A DNA stretch of 64,000 nt, taken from contig NW_025062478.1 in assembly GCF_000002995.4 (NCBI RefSeq), forward strand, positions 10,412,001-10,476,000, in the 5' to 3' direction. Source of the DNA: Brugia malayi. Taxonomy: Eukaryota; Nematoda; Chromadorea; Rhabditida; Onchocercidae. Under the pieces are notes generated by a model. The model did not search any database. It was given only the letters and a program-made list of their open reading frames with translations, and was not told where the DNA came from. The position numbers were made by a program, and so were the translations under genes. Below are positions 1 to 11,206 of this stretch, piece by piece. Every line of letters starts with the position of its first letter. Position 1 is the first letter of the stretch.

Positions 1-2606
1 CTTGACATAAGTGATCTTTTGAGTTAAATTTACTTCAATTTCCATAATTGACCTTTTTTCTTTCATTCTGCATTTATGACTATCATCATTTATTGCGTGA
101 CGAAAATTTTTGTGACATAAAAAAGGAATGTAATTAAAGGAGTGATTAGCTCTATAGCGCAACAGACTTGTTTTGATGAGTAAATAAGGTTTGTGTAGGT
201 TGAATAAAACTTGTGAAATTACTGCTAATATTTATTTCAAATTTGAGCACGAAAAAATAACTTATCGAAACATTTCAGTGAAGAAGATGAAATATCACTA
301 TTCATTTTTTCATTATCCTTTAAGTATATAATTAAAAATCTTGTTGTCATTGAGGTTGCAACGGATTAAAGATTTCTATCTTTTTAGATTGAAGTAAACT
401 TGAACACTCTTTCGTCGATTGAATTAAAAAGAAATCTTTTTCAGAGAAAGTGCATTAAATTATATATTTTGGAAATTTTTGTATTTAAATTAACAATTTA
501 ATTAGCTTCGAATAAATGAACGAAAATTTTGAAGTAATTATTTTTTATTCTTTTCATTTCATTACCTTTAAATTTCAATGCCTTTAAACATCTTTGCATA
601 TCACATTTGACATTGAAAAAAGCAGAAAATTGCCAATTTCATTTTATAATTTATTTCTACTGGAAATATAGAAATTGTAATATCATGTTAATCATTAGAG
701 ATCATAGCTTTTTGGATATTACCAGAAGCGATAACTTTGTGCGCTTTAGTAAATTTTATGTACCTAATTATTTAAATCAAATAAAAAATAAAAAAGAAAA
801 CGGTGAATAACCTCCTTTTTTATTTATATATAAATTCATAAATAAGAATGAAATAATTGTTGTGGAAGCAAAATTTTACGGAAGATTTGATAATTTAATT
901 TATTATTGGAAAATTTTTCTAAGAAAGAATTTAAAATATGGTTTTAAAATGAAAACACTTCTTAATAACAAATGTCAATTGGAGTCAGTAATCAAATTCA
1001 TTTTATTAGTTGCTAAGAAATGTAGTGCTACTGAGTTATCAGATTATATATTTTGTTAAAGGTTAAACATTTCGCTAAGTTTTTCCAAATTTAGCAACTC
1101 TTTACATCGTTTTTCTATCAGATTAAAAGAAATGTGACTAATTCTTTAGAACTTAAAAAATAAAGAAATCATGAATGCCTACACTTTTGAAACCGGTTGG
1201 ATCTGATTGGGATATGTGCGAAGGTTGTTTCGCTTACATGCCTTTTTTAGGTAAGTTTTCCTTAATATCTTCAATTTCGTCGATTCCTAAGTGAAAATTT
1301 CATTTATATTTTCATCGTTTTTTTTTTTTTTAATAGATTTTATTATATTAATTGTTTTCTTACTAGGCATTAAATAATGGATGAATTAATTCATTTTTAA
1401 AAAGTCTGTTAAATCGCCTGTGACTGTAACGATTTACTAGCCAGCCGGTAGTCGATATTTGATAGAAAATATATGAATTACAGTTGATCGAATTAAATAT
1501 CATTTTTAGTCATTAACTTATTCAATCATTGATAACGAATAGTTCGACACTCGAATAAGTAAGAAAAAAAGGAAGTTGACTGTAATGTTGCAAATTATTA
1601 TGCATAAAATCACTAGTATAAAATATATTTAAAGATCAAATCCAGAAATAACTAAATTAATTTCGTGCTACACTGCATGCCAATATCAGAAAGAGGATGA
1701 AAAACGAATTGTTAAAAGCATTGTTTTGTACTTAGTTCAGGATGTGATGTTTGGATAATTATTTATACTTAACATGTCGATTGGAATAATGTTAAATCAC
1801 GGTTTGAATTTGCCAAAGTGATGCTTGAAATAAACGACTGCTCACATTTGACTTATTCTTTTTTGTAAGTTATTTGAATTTGTTTAAATTTCAATTAAAG
1901 AAGATGACGAGGAAATATGCGAAATATGTATAAGTTATATCTTGTTACCATCCTTATTTATCAGAACAAATTGAAGCCTGTCCTCTCTGTATTCTTATAT
2001 ATACCTTTTAATTTTGAAAGAGTTTTACAATGAGGGATTTCAGATAATTCCAGTCCGAGCTTGTCGTGTGGAGCCTTTGGGCAACTCTAGTGTTACATAG
2101 CCATGGATGGCAAACGATTATTCCCATTCAGCATTTCAAGTGATGCAACCAGGCATTGTGGAACGTTATTGGACGGACCGACGTTGCTGATTACTGATAG
2201 GACTTTACTATCGTCTTTTTTTTTTTTCAGTTGGTATTCATTTGATTGTTAAGTTTGTCACATTATATGTTATATACGATGACCGTAAAAATTTTTAATA
2301 AGCATAATTTAAGCCTAACACAAAGCAATTTGAAAATTAAGTTTAAAAATGAAGTCCGAGCGAAAAGACTGGATGAATTTGTAAATCAGTATTACCAATT
2401 ATAGGAGATGCAACAAAATGTAGCAGTTTTCACTCACGCTAATATTCCAAAGATGCAGCAGTCTTCCACTCACGTTAATATTCCAAAGATTTGAAAATCT
2501 GGGAACATTGAAATGAAATGAAATAAATTGCAAAAAATGTCACAAAAATGCAACTGCTTTGCATAAATTATTTATAACAACCAATGCAGAAGCTGAAAAG
2601 AAATTC
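1..2606 (+). repeat. Direct copy of 24574-27185, ending at the gap
   Basis: Position 1 aligns with 24574 and the copy runs to the N gap. From about 1960 to 2606 this copy shows many one-base losses against 24574-27185, for example in the stretches matching 26565-26760. The first 1.9 kb is nearly identical. The same sequence also lies inverted at about 38,612-41,224. The error pattern next to a gap suggests a contig end that overlaps the copy at 24.6 kb, although a real third copy is possible. It holds the micropeptide exons listed separately. The open frames at 607-810 and 862-1059 lack convincing starts and splice context. Confidence 0.85.
1175..1377 (+). CDS. Two-exon micropeptide candidate, left-edge copy
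   Basis: Exon 1 (1175-1250) starts at an ATG and ends in phase 1 at a GTAAGT donor. Exon 2 (1337-1377) follows a poly-T tract ending in TAATAG and closes with TAA. The predicted product is 38 residues: a soluble N-terminus with a C-E-G-C motif, then a hydrophobic C-terminal segment that could be a tail anchor. The same model fits at 25748-25951 and inverted at 39846-40049. I do not recognise a family. It may be a fragment of a longer gene or a relic. Confidence 0.3.
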
Positions 2607-3461
2607 NNNNNNNNNNNNNNNNNNNNNNNNNNNNNNNNNNNNNNNNNNNNNNNNNNNNNNNNNNNNNNNNNNNNNNNNNNNNNNNNNNNNNNNNNNNNNN
2701 NNNNNNNNNNNNNNNNNNNNNNNNNNNNNNNNNNNNNNNNNNNNNNNNNNNNNNNNNNNNNNNNNNNNNNNNNNNNNNNNNNNNNNNNNNNNNNNNNNNN
2801 NNNNNNNNNNNNNNNNNNNNNNNNNNNNNNNNNNNNNNNNNNNNNNNNNNNNNNNNNNNNNNNNNNNNNNNNNNNNNNNNNNNNNNNNNNNNNNNNNNNN
2901 NNNNNNNNNNNNNNNNNNNNNNNNNNNNNNNNNNNNNNNNNNNNNNNNNNNNNNNNNNNNNNNNNNNNNNNNNNNNNNNNNNNNNNNNNNNNNNNNNNNN
3001 NNNNNNNNNNNNNNNNNNNNNNNNNNNNNNNNNNNNNNNNNNNNNNNNNNNNNNNNNNNNNNNNNNNNNNNNNNNNNNNNNNNNNNNNNNNNNNNNNNNN
3101 NNNNNNNNNNNNNNNNNNNNNNNNNNNNNNNNNNNNNNNNNNNNNNNNNNNNNNNNNNNNNNNNNNNNNNNNNNNNNNNNNNNNNNNNNNNNNNNNNNNN
3201 NNNNNNNNNNNNNNNNNNNNNNNNNNNNNNNNNNNNNNNNNNNNNNNNNNNNNNNNNNNNNNNNNNNNNNNNNNNNNNNNNNNNNNNNNNNNNNNNNNNN
3301 NNNNNNNNNNNNNNNNNNNNNNNNNNNNNNNNNNNNNNNNNNNNNNNNNNNNNNNNNNNNNNNNNNNNNNNNNNNNNNNNNNNNNNNNNNNNNNNNNNNN
3401 NNNNNNNNNNNNNNNNNNNNNNNNNNNNNNNNNNNNNNNNNNNNNNNNNNNNNNNNNNNNN
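2607..3461. other. Assembly gap (855 N)
   Basis: This is an unbroken run of N. The sequence on its left duplicates 24.6-27.2 kb and the sequence on its right is unique in the window, so the join is a scaffolding decision and the true distance is unknown. Open frames that span it are meaningless. A first exon of the CPG4-like gene could lie here. Confidence 0.99.
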
Positions 3462-4102
3462 ATTTTTTATTCAACATTTTATATTTTTCCGTTTGCTTAT
3501 TTGCTCCATTTATGCTTAATGCGCCATCATTGTTGTTTGGTGGGGAAAAATTAATAAATCAATCAATAATTCAATTTTTCACTTGTATTTTTTACAGAAA
3601 TATATAAATGCTAATATCAAATATGAATGTGTTATATCAATTCTTCTTTGCTATTTCATTTTTTTTAATCAAATAGCAATTTCTGGTTAGTTTATTGTAA
3701 ATAATCTTTTTAGCATATAAAATTACCTTATTATTGTTTTCCGTGTAGTATCAGACAAAGGCAATTAAACGATTAACAAACGTGAAAATGATTGATATAC
3801 GTGAAGCATTAATAAAGTGTAACGTGAATGCTAGCATACTATTTTCAGTTTAGGAACATTTAAATGATATTATGCAAATTTATAAAAGTCAATGATGCTA
3901 TGCGAAGCTATCAAAGAATTTATTATATTTTGGCGTGGAATGAAACTTAAATATTTTTAAAATATTTGTCAAAATTTCTCAGCAATTTCACAAATATTTC
4001 TTTAACAGTTTGTTGTCAGATTAAGTTTGCCAAAATGTTTAAAAAAAAATTGAAGTTTTACGTGAAATTGTTATATTCACACGTGTTTACGAATTGTTTC
4101 AG
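3462..4102. other. Upstream of the CPG4-like gene; no clear exon
   Basis: This is unique AT-rich sequence between the gap and the first recognisable exon. A short frame beginning at the ATG near 3789 closes after about 20 codons without a donor. No signal-peptide exon was found, although members of this family normally begin with one, so it may be in the gap or unrecognised. Confidence 0.5.
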
Positions 4103-6541
4103 ATATGAAAGGATTACGTTTGGATGACATTTCCTCCCAGCGTGAACAATCAAACACATTGACAACAATAGCTGAGCAATCAAAAGATTTGCTAAATCAA
4201 CAAATGGAACAATGAAGCGCACTTTGAACAATACTACATCAGCGCCGAAATCTATAATGTCACAAATTGCACGCTGCTTACGTAAATTATTGAAATTTAA
4301 TTTTTGCTTATTTTAATGAAAAATTTCCAAAATTTGTTAAAAAAAATATTTATTTGTGGAAATTTTTAGGCTGCACAAAACCATTCCTTCTAGCAATTCG
4401 AGCAGCATTGGTATCAGGAAATCATTTCGAGAGATTTGTTAACGTTTGCAAGTACGCTTTCTTCTAGCGTTTTTCAATTGTTTCACGTAGCATTTAATGT
4501 AACATGACGTTATTCATCTTTTTTTTTTTCACACTTACATTTTTCTCTTTTCTATCAAATTTGATCTTAACGTACTGCAAATGTGAGCAAATGTTATATT
4601 GTAGCAGATTACGTGGAGTGTTACAGTGTACCAGTCACGTACCCGGAAAATGTTCAAAAGAAAAAGGAATTGAATCCTTACTAAACAGTTTCCGATATTT
4701 TTGCATAGATCAATTTTAGGTAATTTAAACTGTTAACTTTTTGTAATATATTTTATTTCATAATGATAATATTGATACCACTTATTTGATTACTGATATA
4801 TTAAATTCTAATTCATTTCATTTCCTATTATACTAAGTTAGCATTCGCATTATAGCCTATAAATATATTTTCGAATGCTTGGATCTTCATTCAGCAGCAG
4901 TTTTACGTTGTAAGTTTACTATTATTAACACAACTTGCGTGTATTTAAATCTAAAATTAATTGATAATTTGATTTTAATTTTTTTCCCTCTTATTCTATT
5001 ATTATTTCTTAGTATAATTAGAATTTATAATATGTAAAATTTACAGAATGTCAACAGAGATGTCAAGCAACTCGTCAAGTACTTGGATGGTTCCTATACA
5101 GTTACATTCATTCCACTTTACCGTTTTCAGTGCCGGAATCTGATGTACCAGCCAAAATAAATGTGAAATATTTTAATAAAATAAGCAGCGATGCTTGTAG
5201 GTAAATATTTTATTTTTTTTTCTTGCAACTTTTTTTTTCGAAATTAATTACGAGAAAGTAACTGTTTTTAAAAGTACCGGAATCTGGGAGAGTCGGCTAA
5301 AATATATAAAATTGGACAAACCGATAAATCAAGAAATTAGCTAATGAAGTTTACTGAATAAACAAATTTGACCAATTTTAAACAATTAATTTTATCATTG
5401 TATCGAGATTGTTTTATTTATTTAAAAATCAGAGACTAGCAAAACGGAATACTGATTGAATAATTTTCTGAAAATATTTTCCTGAAAGCAATTTTTTTTA
5501 GCGCATTGTCATGTTATATGCAATGCTTACGGGAGAAATACAATAGACGATGTAGCGATATTGGTGGTAATATGCTTTTGGTAAGAATTTAAAAATTATG
5601 CAATAAATGTTTATCTAAGCAATTCTTGAATAATTATTATTGCACAGGTATGAAATGATTGAGGATATATTACAGATTAATGATTTGCTATGATTTTTTC
5701 TTTCAGTTTACACTAATATATCATCTTAGTTCGACTTTTTTTTTTCAAAAATAATTTACCCATTTTTAAAATAATGCATAAATACGTGAGAGTAATAGTT
5801 CTTATAGGTTTTCATTTAGGTATGTTTATTTACAGGAAGTATTATTCAGGCCATTGGTATCGTTGCACAAGTCTTGGGCATATAGTCCGATAGCTACATC
5901 AATGATGCTAATTATGCCACAAACATGTAACTTTCTTACAAATTTAAATCAATTAAACAATTACAGGTGATTTATTTTATTTGTCTGTTAAAGATGTCAA
6001 AGAATAAATATATGAAGTTTAGAAATTACAAATGCTTGAAATTGCTGTTAATGTTGTTCATATTTAAGATTGGATGGAAAGACATATGCCAAAATTAATA
6101 ATGCATTTCCGAAAAGTGCTATAAATCAATATGCCAATCATTTGCAAGTATAATTTTTAAATTTTCCTATTTTTTAAAATCATTTTTTTTTAAAAAAAAT
6201 TATGCTAAATACAATATTTGTTTTTTTCACTGATAAGTTTTTCTAAATTTTTCTAATAAATTTTTGGAAAAAGTAATAATTTTCAAGGGTTCTAATTCGT
6301 CTGCTACTTTATGGATGCCACTTTTGAAAAATATACCATCACCGCTGGATCATACAGAATTTTCGAGTAATCCAATAAAAGTTTCAAGTAAGCAAATATT
6401 TTAAATCATTTTAATCATTCTAAGATAGTAGCAAAAATTGATATATTAATCATTATAGCACCAACAATACATATTGAAGAAATTGAGGAAGCAATTGAAG
6501 AACTAAAAGCCATCGATAAATTGCAACAATTAAAATTATAA
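4103..6541 (+). CDS. CPG4-like cysteine-rich protein, about ten exons, with breaks
   Basis: Exons read on the plus strand are 4103-4281, 4370-4451, 4608-4719, 4856-4909, 5047-5200, 5502-5580, 5836-5966, 6069-6147, 6288-6387 and 6459-6541 (TAA). From 5047 onward every junction joins in frame with GT/AG sites. The product shows spaced cysteines (CxxC, FxYFC, FECLDL, CxxxC, CYMQC, RRCSD), which resembles the nematode CPG4 (chondroitin proteoglycan 4) domain. That family is secreted or extracellular in nematodes. The C-terminus is acidic and rich in E and I, and could form a coiled coil. Two oddities are visible. The frame in the first exon stops at 4213-4215 while an ATG at 4212 opens the frame that continues. 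An in-frame TAG (4717-4719) abuts the donor of the third exon, and the fourth exon does not join both neighbours cleanly. It may be a decayed gene, or the sequence may be poor near the gap. The family call is by cysteine pattern only. Confidence 0.55.
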
Positions 6542-8450
6542 TCTCACTTTTTACTTTTATTCATTCTTTTTCAACTTTTTGTTATATTTATTTTTAGAAA
6601 GTTTGATGTCATTCTATTTTTTTTTTTTTAGTTTTTTCATTTTAATAGCAAAGTATTTGTAATTAACTTTATTTTAAACAATGAAGTTATCTGTCTTTTT
6701 TATTTTGAGAACTAGAAGAATCCAATACTTTATTATTTCTTGTTTATGGTTTTAGAATTTTATTACTTCTTTTCCTACTTGTATAAATAAGGACAGTGAG
6801 GCGAATAAAAAGAAATCTCTTCGATACCCAAAGCATCAATAATAATTGTCACCAATAAGGTGACGATATTCAGAATTTGCTTCTGTCAAGATTGCATTTG
6901 ATTACGAATGACCTTATTCCGATACTCACAAATTTAAATTAACAACAAATTTTTTAACATAAAAATCTTTAATCTAAATCAGTGAAACAAGTTAACAATC
7001 ACTTAACTTAATTACCTTAATTACTAGGTATCATATCATGTCGTTTATTTTCTTTTTTTAATTAATAATCATTTTGCCCAGGATGGCGAAAAAAGAAAAA
7101 TCAATAGTGCTATTTTAAAACACTATGAATATTAGTCATTAATTTTTGTAAAAATTTCATCATTTAATGAAAAATGGCTAATAATGCATTATAAGCAAGA
7201 AAGGTTTGCATAAAGTAATCATTCCATCAATATTTTTAAAATTTTACATTTCAGTTTATTAATCTCTAAAAGAGTAATGCAAGCCATTAAATAGAATTGC
7301 TTTTTGCAAGAAATTATAATTTCTGCCCGCATTTTATTTTTTTTTCCACTTTTACTATTTCAATACTAAAATTTTGAAAGTAATATTAAAGTCGAGAATT
7401 TATACCTCCTTAATTTTTTATTAATAACAGAAAGGTATGAAATTAAATGAATTTTTTTAATGATAAAGTTAGCATTATAACACAATTTTAAATGAGGGTT
7501 TAATTTTTAATAATCTAGCCATTTTAATATCATGGTAGAAAGTGAACAAAAAACAGAATGTGATGCAATGCAAATAAAATTGTTAATTAAGTTCAAAGGA
7601 AAAAATATACTTTTTAATGAATTGCAACTTTAAAACATAACAAAATTAAAATCTTTTTCCTTATTTAAATTACAGGAGCTAGAACAAAACAGAAGGCAAG
7701 TGTTATTAATAATACAGTTGGGCTGATTAAATAAATGTAACTGATAGAATCACAGCTCGGGTAAATACTTCCCCTCACAACATATCGAGTAGTCTTATCT
7801 CTTTCAATTACGTTACAATAATACTTTTCAAGTGAGCAGATAGGACGCACTTATCCTAAAGAAGTTCGAAATGCAAATTCTTAATTTTCTTACAAGTTGG
7901 ACAATCATTTCCTCTTTTAATATGTCAAGTACCGCCCTTATTTTGCTTTCAGCAAGAGAACGGGTAAGGCGCATTTATCCTTCGAAACTTCTGATAATTT
8001 CAAAGAGTACTCCAAGTATGCGGAGTATGTAATAATTACTACTATGTGTGCATATCTTTATATTACCGTTTGAGAGAGGCAAATTTGGTATTAGCTCCTT
8101 CCTCTACAAGCTCGGCAAACACTTTCTCTCGTAATGTGTCAAACACTTCCACACCTTTTTCTCCCATATCTTTTAGCTATGTTACAATTACTACCTATTT
8201 TCCATATTTAAAAAAGATTATTCAAATTCGATATATGGATCCATATTCAAATTTGTAATTAAAATTAATTTCAATGTCAAAAATTAATTGAAATCATCAC
8301 TAATTTTAACCTCGTTAATTTATGCATTAAAATATTGCTCCAAAGTGAAATTTAAAAAAAATTTTTTTTCTGCATAAATTGTCAAATGTCCACCACAGAA
8401 TGTGGGCAGTTCATGTGCAAATAAAATAATCAATTAGGTTAAAAATATAT
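6542..8450. other. Intergenic, unique to the left of the palindrome
   Basis: This is AT-rich sequence with no confident gene. On the minus strand, 7850-7665 is open for 61 codons with three cysteines, an RG-type segment and a very hydrophobic C-terminus ending in TAA. That is the kind of tail seen on GPI-anchored three-finger proteins, but no start or acceptor fits in frame. A GATAA(A/G)TGCG(C/T)C motif recurs on the minus strand near 7853 and 7980, suggesting a duplicated small exon. The plus-strand open frame at 8046-8258 has no supporting context. Confidence 0.4.
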
Positions 8451-8679
8451 TTATTTTTAAATGAATTAGCAGTTCCTAACATTGTTGGCGTTTAATTAGA
8501 GCATAATTTAGAAAAATTAAAATTTATTTCCTTATTAAATTTGCTAAAACTATTTGAAATTGCCAAATTTTCATAAAGTTCCATATATAAATTTATAATT
8601 AAAATTAATTTTGAAGTCAAAAACGAATTGAGAAATTGAAACTATACTGCAAAAAAGAGGCAGATAAATGGGAATCGAC

Positions 8680-9090
8680 TTATCCACTACCAAAATCGCT
8701 ATTACAGACATTCCCAATGAAACCAACTGTTTGTTTTCCCCCTATAGCTATATCCCGATAACAAGATTCGTAATATGTTATAAATTTGTAACCTATATTA
8801 CTAATCTCTATGTGGCCATTTCCTTACATATAAAAAAGTGTAATGGATTCCCCACAACTTTCACATATCGCTGGTTTAGTGGTGAAAGGTGCTCGACAGT
8901 TCTTAATCAATCCATGAGCCCGCCAAATCCGCCACACAAAAGCCAAAACGTACGTGACAAAGATGCACACTAGTGCATAATAATTTGCAGTTGCCAGAAG
9001 ATTATGGGAGACAGATAGGCATGGACAACACTGATCAATTTCTTGGCGATTATGGAAAGCTATTTTTATGATTTGCAGTAGAACTTGCAA
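8680..9090 (-). CDS. Possible small cysteine-rich protein exons, left arm
   Basis: Read on the minus strand, the last exon is 8792-8680: it follows an AATATAG acceptor, contains three cysteines (one pair framing a segment ending VCNSD) and ends in TAA. The preceding segment ends at a GTAAGG donor. Only one of its frames joins in phase, and that frame has a stop upstream, so its 5' border is unclear. The overlapping 88-codon frame at 9090-8824 has a hydrophobic segment and CxxC pairs but does not join in frame. A three-finger (Ly6-like) protein is a guess from the terminal CN motif. The right-arm copy matches. Confidence 0.2.
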
Positions 9091-10446
9091 CTGATCAATA
9101 TGAAGTGAAGTCTAAGCGACATCTGTAGTGAATAAAGTTAGCCATGAAGATGGTATCTTCATTGATTACAAACAAACAAAGTGATAGATGGACTGCCTGT
9201 AAAAGTAACATTTTTTTCATAACAAGAAGTTAGCAGACCACTTTTAAATTTCCACGTATAATTGAAATGATTGTCTCAATTGTTTGCAGATGCTTTTTAA
9301 CCTGTCATTGACCTATTATCATGTATTTATCTCATAATCACTTTATCATTTGGTATCATTAAAGTTTCCTCATTGATATATATGCCCATTTCTTAGAAAA
9401 TAGCTAAAGTGCACTGTTCATCAATTTCATCCGATGATTACCATTTGAAATTTTCTATATTTTCCAGAAAATATTATTTTGTAAATCATTATTTGAAATT
9501 CATTATCAATGAACTTCTTAGTTCTAGAAGTCTTGGAAAAATGAAGGAAACTAACAAGAACAATAAAAATGAGACTCCCTTGCAATGATTTTTGTGTTAT
9601 TTCTTCCAAACTGCAAGAAACATCTCGTAATAAGCACATGTAAATCTAAAAATTATACTAGTTTAAAATAATTTTATTTTCGTATAGCCTGATTAACTTT
9701 TCTATTGCATAGAAATATATTACTGGTTTATACAAAACGTTTTCTACTCCTGTCGTCATATTATTTCATTTTTGAAAGAACCCAGTCGTTAGCTACTTGA
9801 ACGATCGACTTGGTAGTGGTCGAAGCTAAATATGAGGAAAAAGGAATAAACGGAAATGTAATGGAATGAATAAACCAGTAAAATCATTTTCAAAAATCAA
9901 ACATTTTTAAGCGATGACATCTTTCATGGCATTATCGCTGCCGAATAATAAGCAAATTATCTAATCTATATCAATACCGAGCTTCGCATTTCCTTTTTGG
10001 TTCATTTAGAGATCCAAGATAATTTTGAGGTAATGGAATAATTTCTGAAGCCTGATTTGAACAGTTCTTACCTTCCAACAAATCTGTTAACTTTAATGAT
10101 ATTTCTCTTTGTGTAAGTTGTTTACCTCTTTGCATTTAACTGACTCCATCACAAAGTATGCTAATCTGCAAGTTTTAAGTAAAAAAAAGAGAAAAAGGAA
10201 TATTCGACTACCAAGTTCGTATGTTAGTAGTGTCTTAAAAAACAAAATTATTTCCACCGTATGATTCTAATTGCAACTGAGCTTACAATTCCATAAATTT
10301 ACAGCACGTTGGAGATCATAAGATATAGCATATTTTGCATAGAAATACTATGTAATCAACGCTATGATATGCAACAAACAACGAATAAATAAAAGCAAAT
10401 AATGTATAAGTGAGATGCAGCCAAGAATGTAAATGATATGAATCTG
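9091..10446. other. No gene supported (left arm)
   Basis: The minus-strand frame at 9639-9427 (70 codons) appears identically in the right arm but has no recognisable domain or splice context. The stretch 9670-9960 is the parent of the sequence fused in front of zinc-finger gene E at about 33295-33590. The stretch 10030-10445 is a diverged copy of 29060-29500 with exon-like pieces on the minus strand. Confidence 0.5.
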
Positions 10447-11206
10447 ATGTTGTAAAAGCAAATTTAGAATTTCTTTCTTACTGCTCTGTTTCCTTGTGAA
10501 ACAAAATAGCTTCCTTTCTTGATCGTTGACTTCTTGGTCCTCGATACTGGTAGAATCTCGAATCTGTACTGGTTCCGTTCTGTGTACGTGTACTGTGGGA
10601 GTCTTCGTGAAACATTTTATTATTCAAACCTCAAACTTGGGTAATTAAACCTTAGATTAACAATAAATATTATACAACATTACAATAATGAATTGATACG
10701 TAACATACAAATGTAACTTAATTACAAAACATTTAAAGATACAAGAAAGCTAGACATCTCGCAACCGAGCCATACCAAACAAGGAACTATAATCAGTGGC
10801 TTTGTAAGGAAGAAAATTGGGAGGGATTTTTGGGTGTTAAGGTTACGAAGTGGATGAAAATCATTTAAAACAATAGCCTTTGTTCATTAGGTTATAGCTT
10901 CGCCATTGTGGTGACATCCCGACTCGAGAAGTAGTAAACAAAATGACCGAACTTGTTATCAGTCTGTTCCTAGCTCTTTGGTATCTTTTTCCTTCCGCCG
11001 AATCGAGGACAGATGGATAATTTTTCTTCATCTTCGTCATCTTCTAGTTCGATATTTGGGTCCACGACTTGGTACTGTTTGTTTTGACTGATGCTCAGGG
11101 GTAGAGGTGGTTCAGTGGTCTTTCCCAAATGTGTCCATTGGACATTTTAAGTTGTGCCCTCGGATATTACCGGCTTGTGCTATTAACTTGGTGATGCGCG
11201 TCAGAG
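10447..11206 (-). mobile_element. BEL/Pao retrotransposon 3' fragment, left arm
   Basis: This is the minus-strand partner of 61236-61993. It holds a broken end of the integrase region, where the polyprotein tail ends HLYP just before a stop, with a frame change upstream. An acidic stretch in another frame follows. Beyond that is an LTR-like block starting TGTCACC (at 10916, minus strand) with an AATAAA inside it. Flanking sequence matches the paralogous 29,950 region up to GTTAAAAGC, which lacks the insert, so the borders are real insertion or fusion points. No gag, protease, reverse transcriptase or 5' LTR is present. Confidence 0.6.

Noticed and set aside
607..1059. Two short frames of 67 and 65 codons, repeated at 25180-25632 and 40165-40617
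   Set aside because: Their apparent starts are TTG and GTG rather than ATG, and there are no exon signals or domain features. They are repeated only because the segment is duplicated.
2559..3554. Long open frames across the N run on both strands
   Set aside because: They consist almost entirely of N and code for nothing visible.
9427..9639. 70-codon minus-strand frame, also at 62812-63024
   Set aside because: Present in both arms only because the arms are copies. No ATG-plus-splice model or family resemblance.
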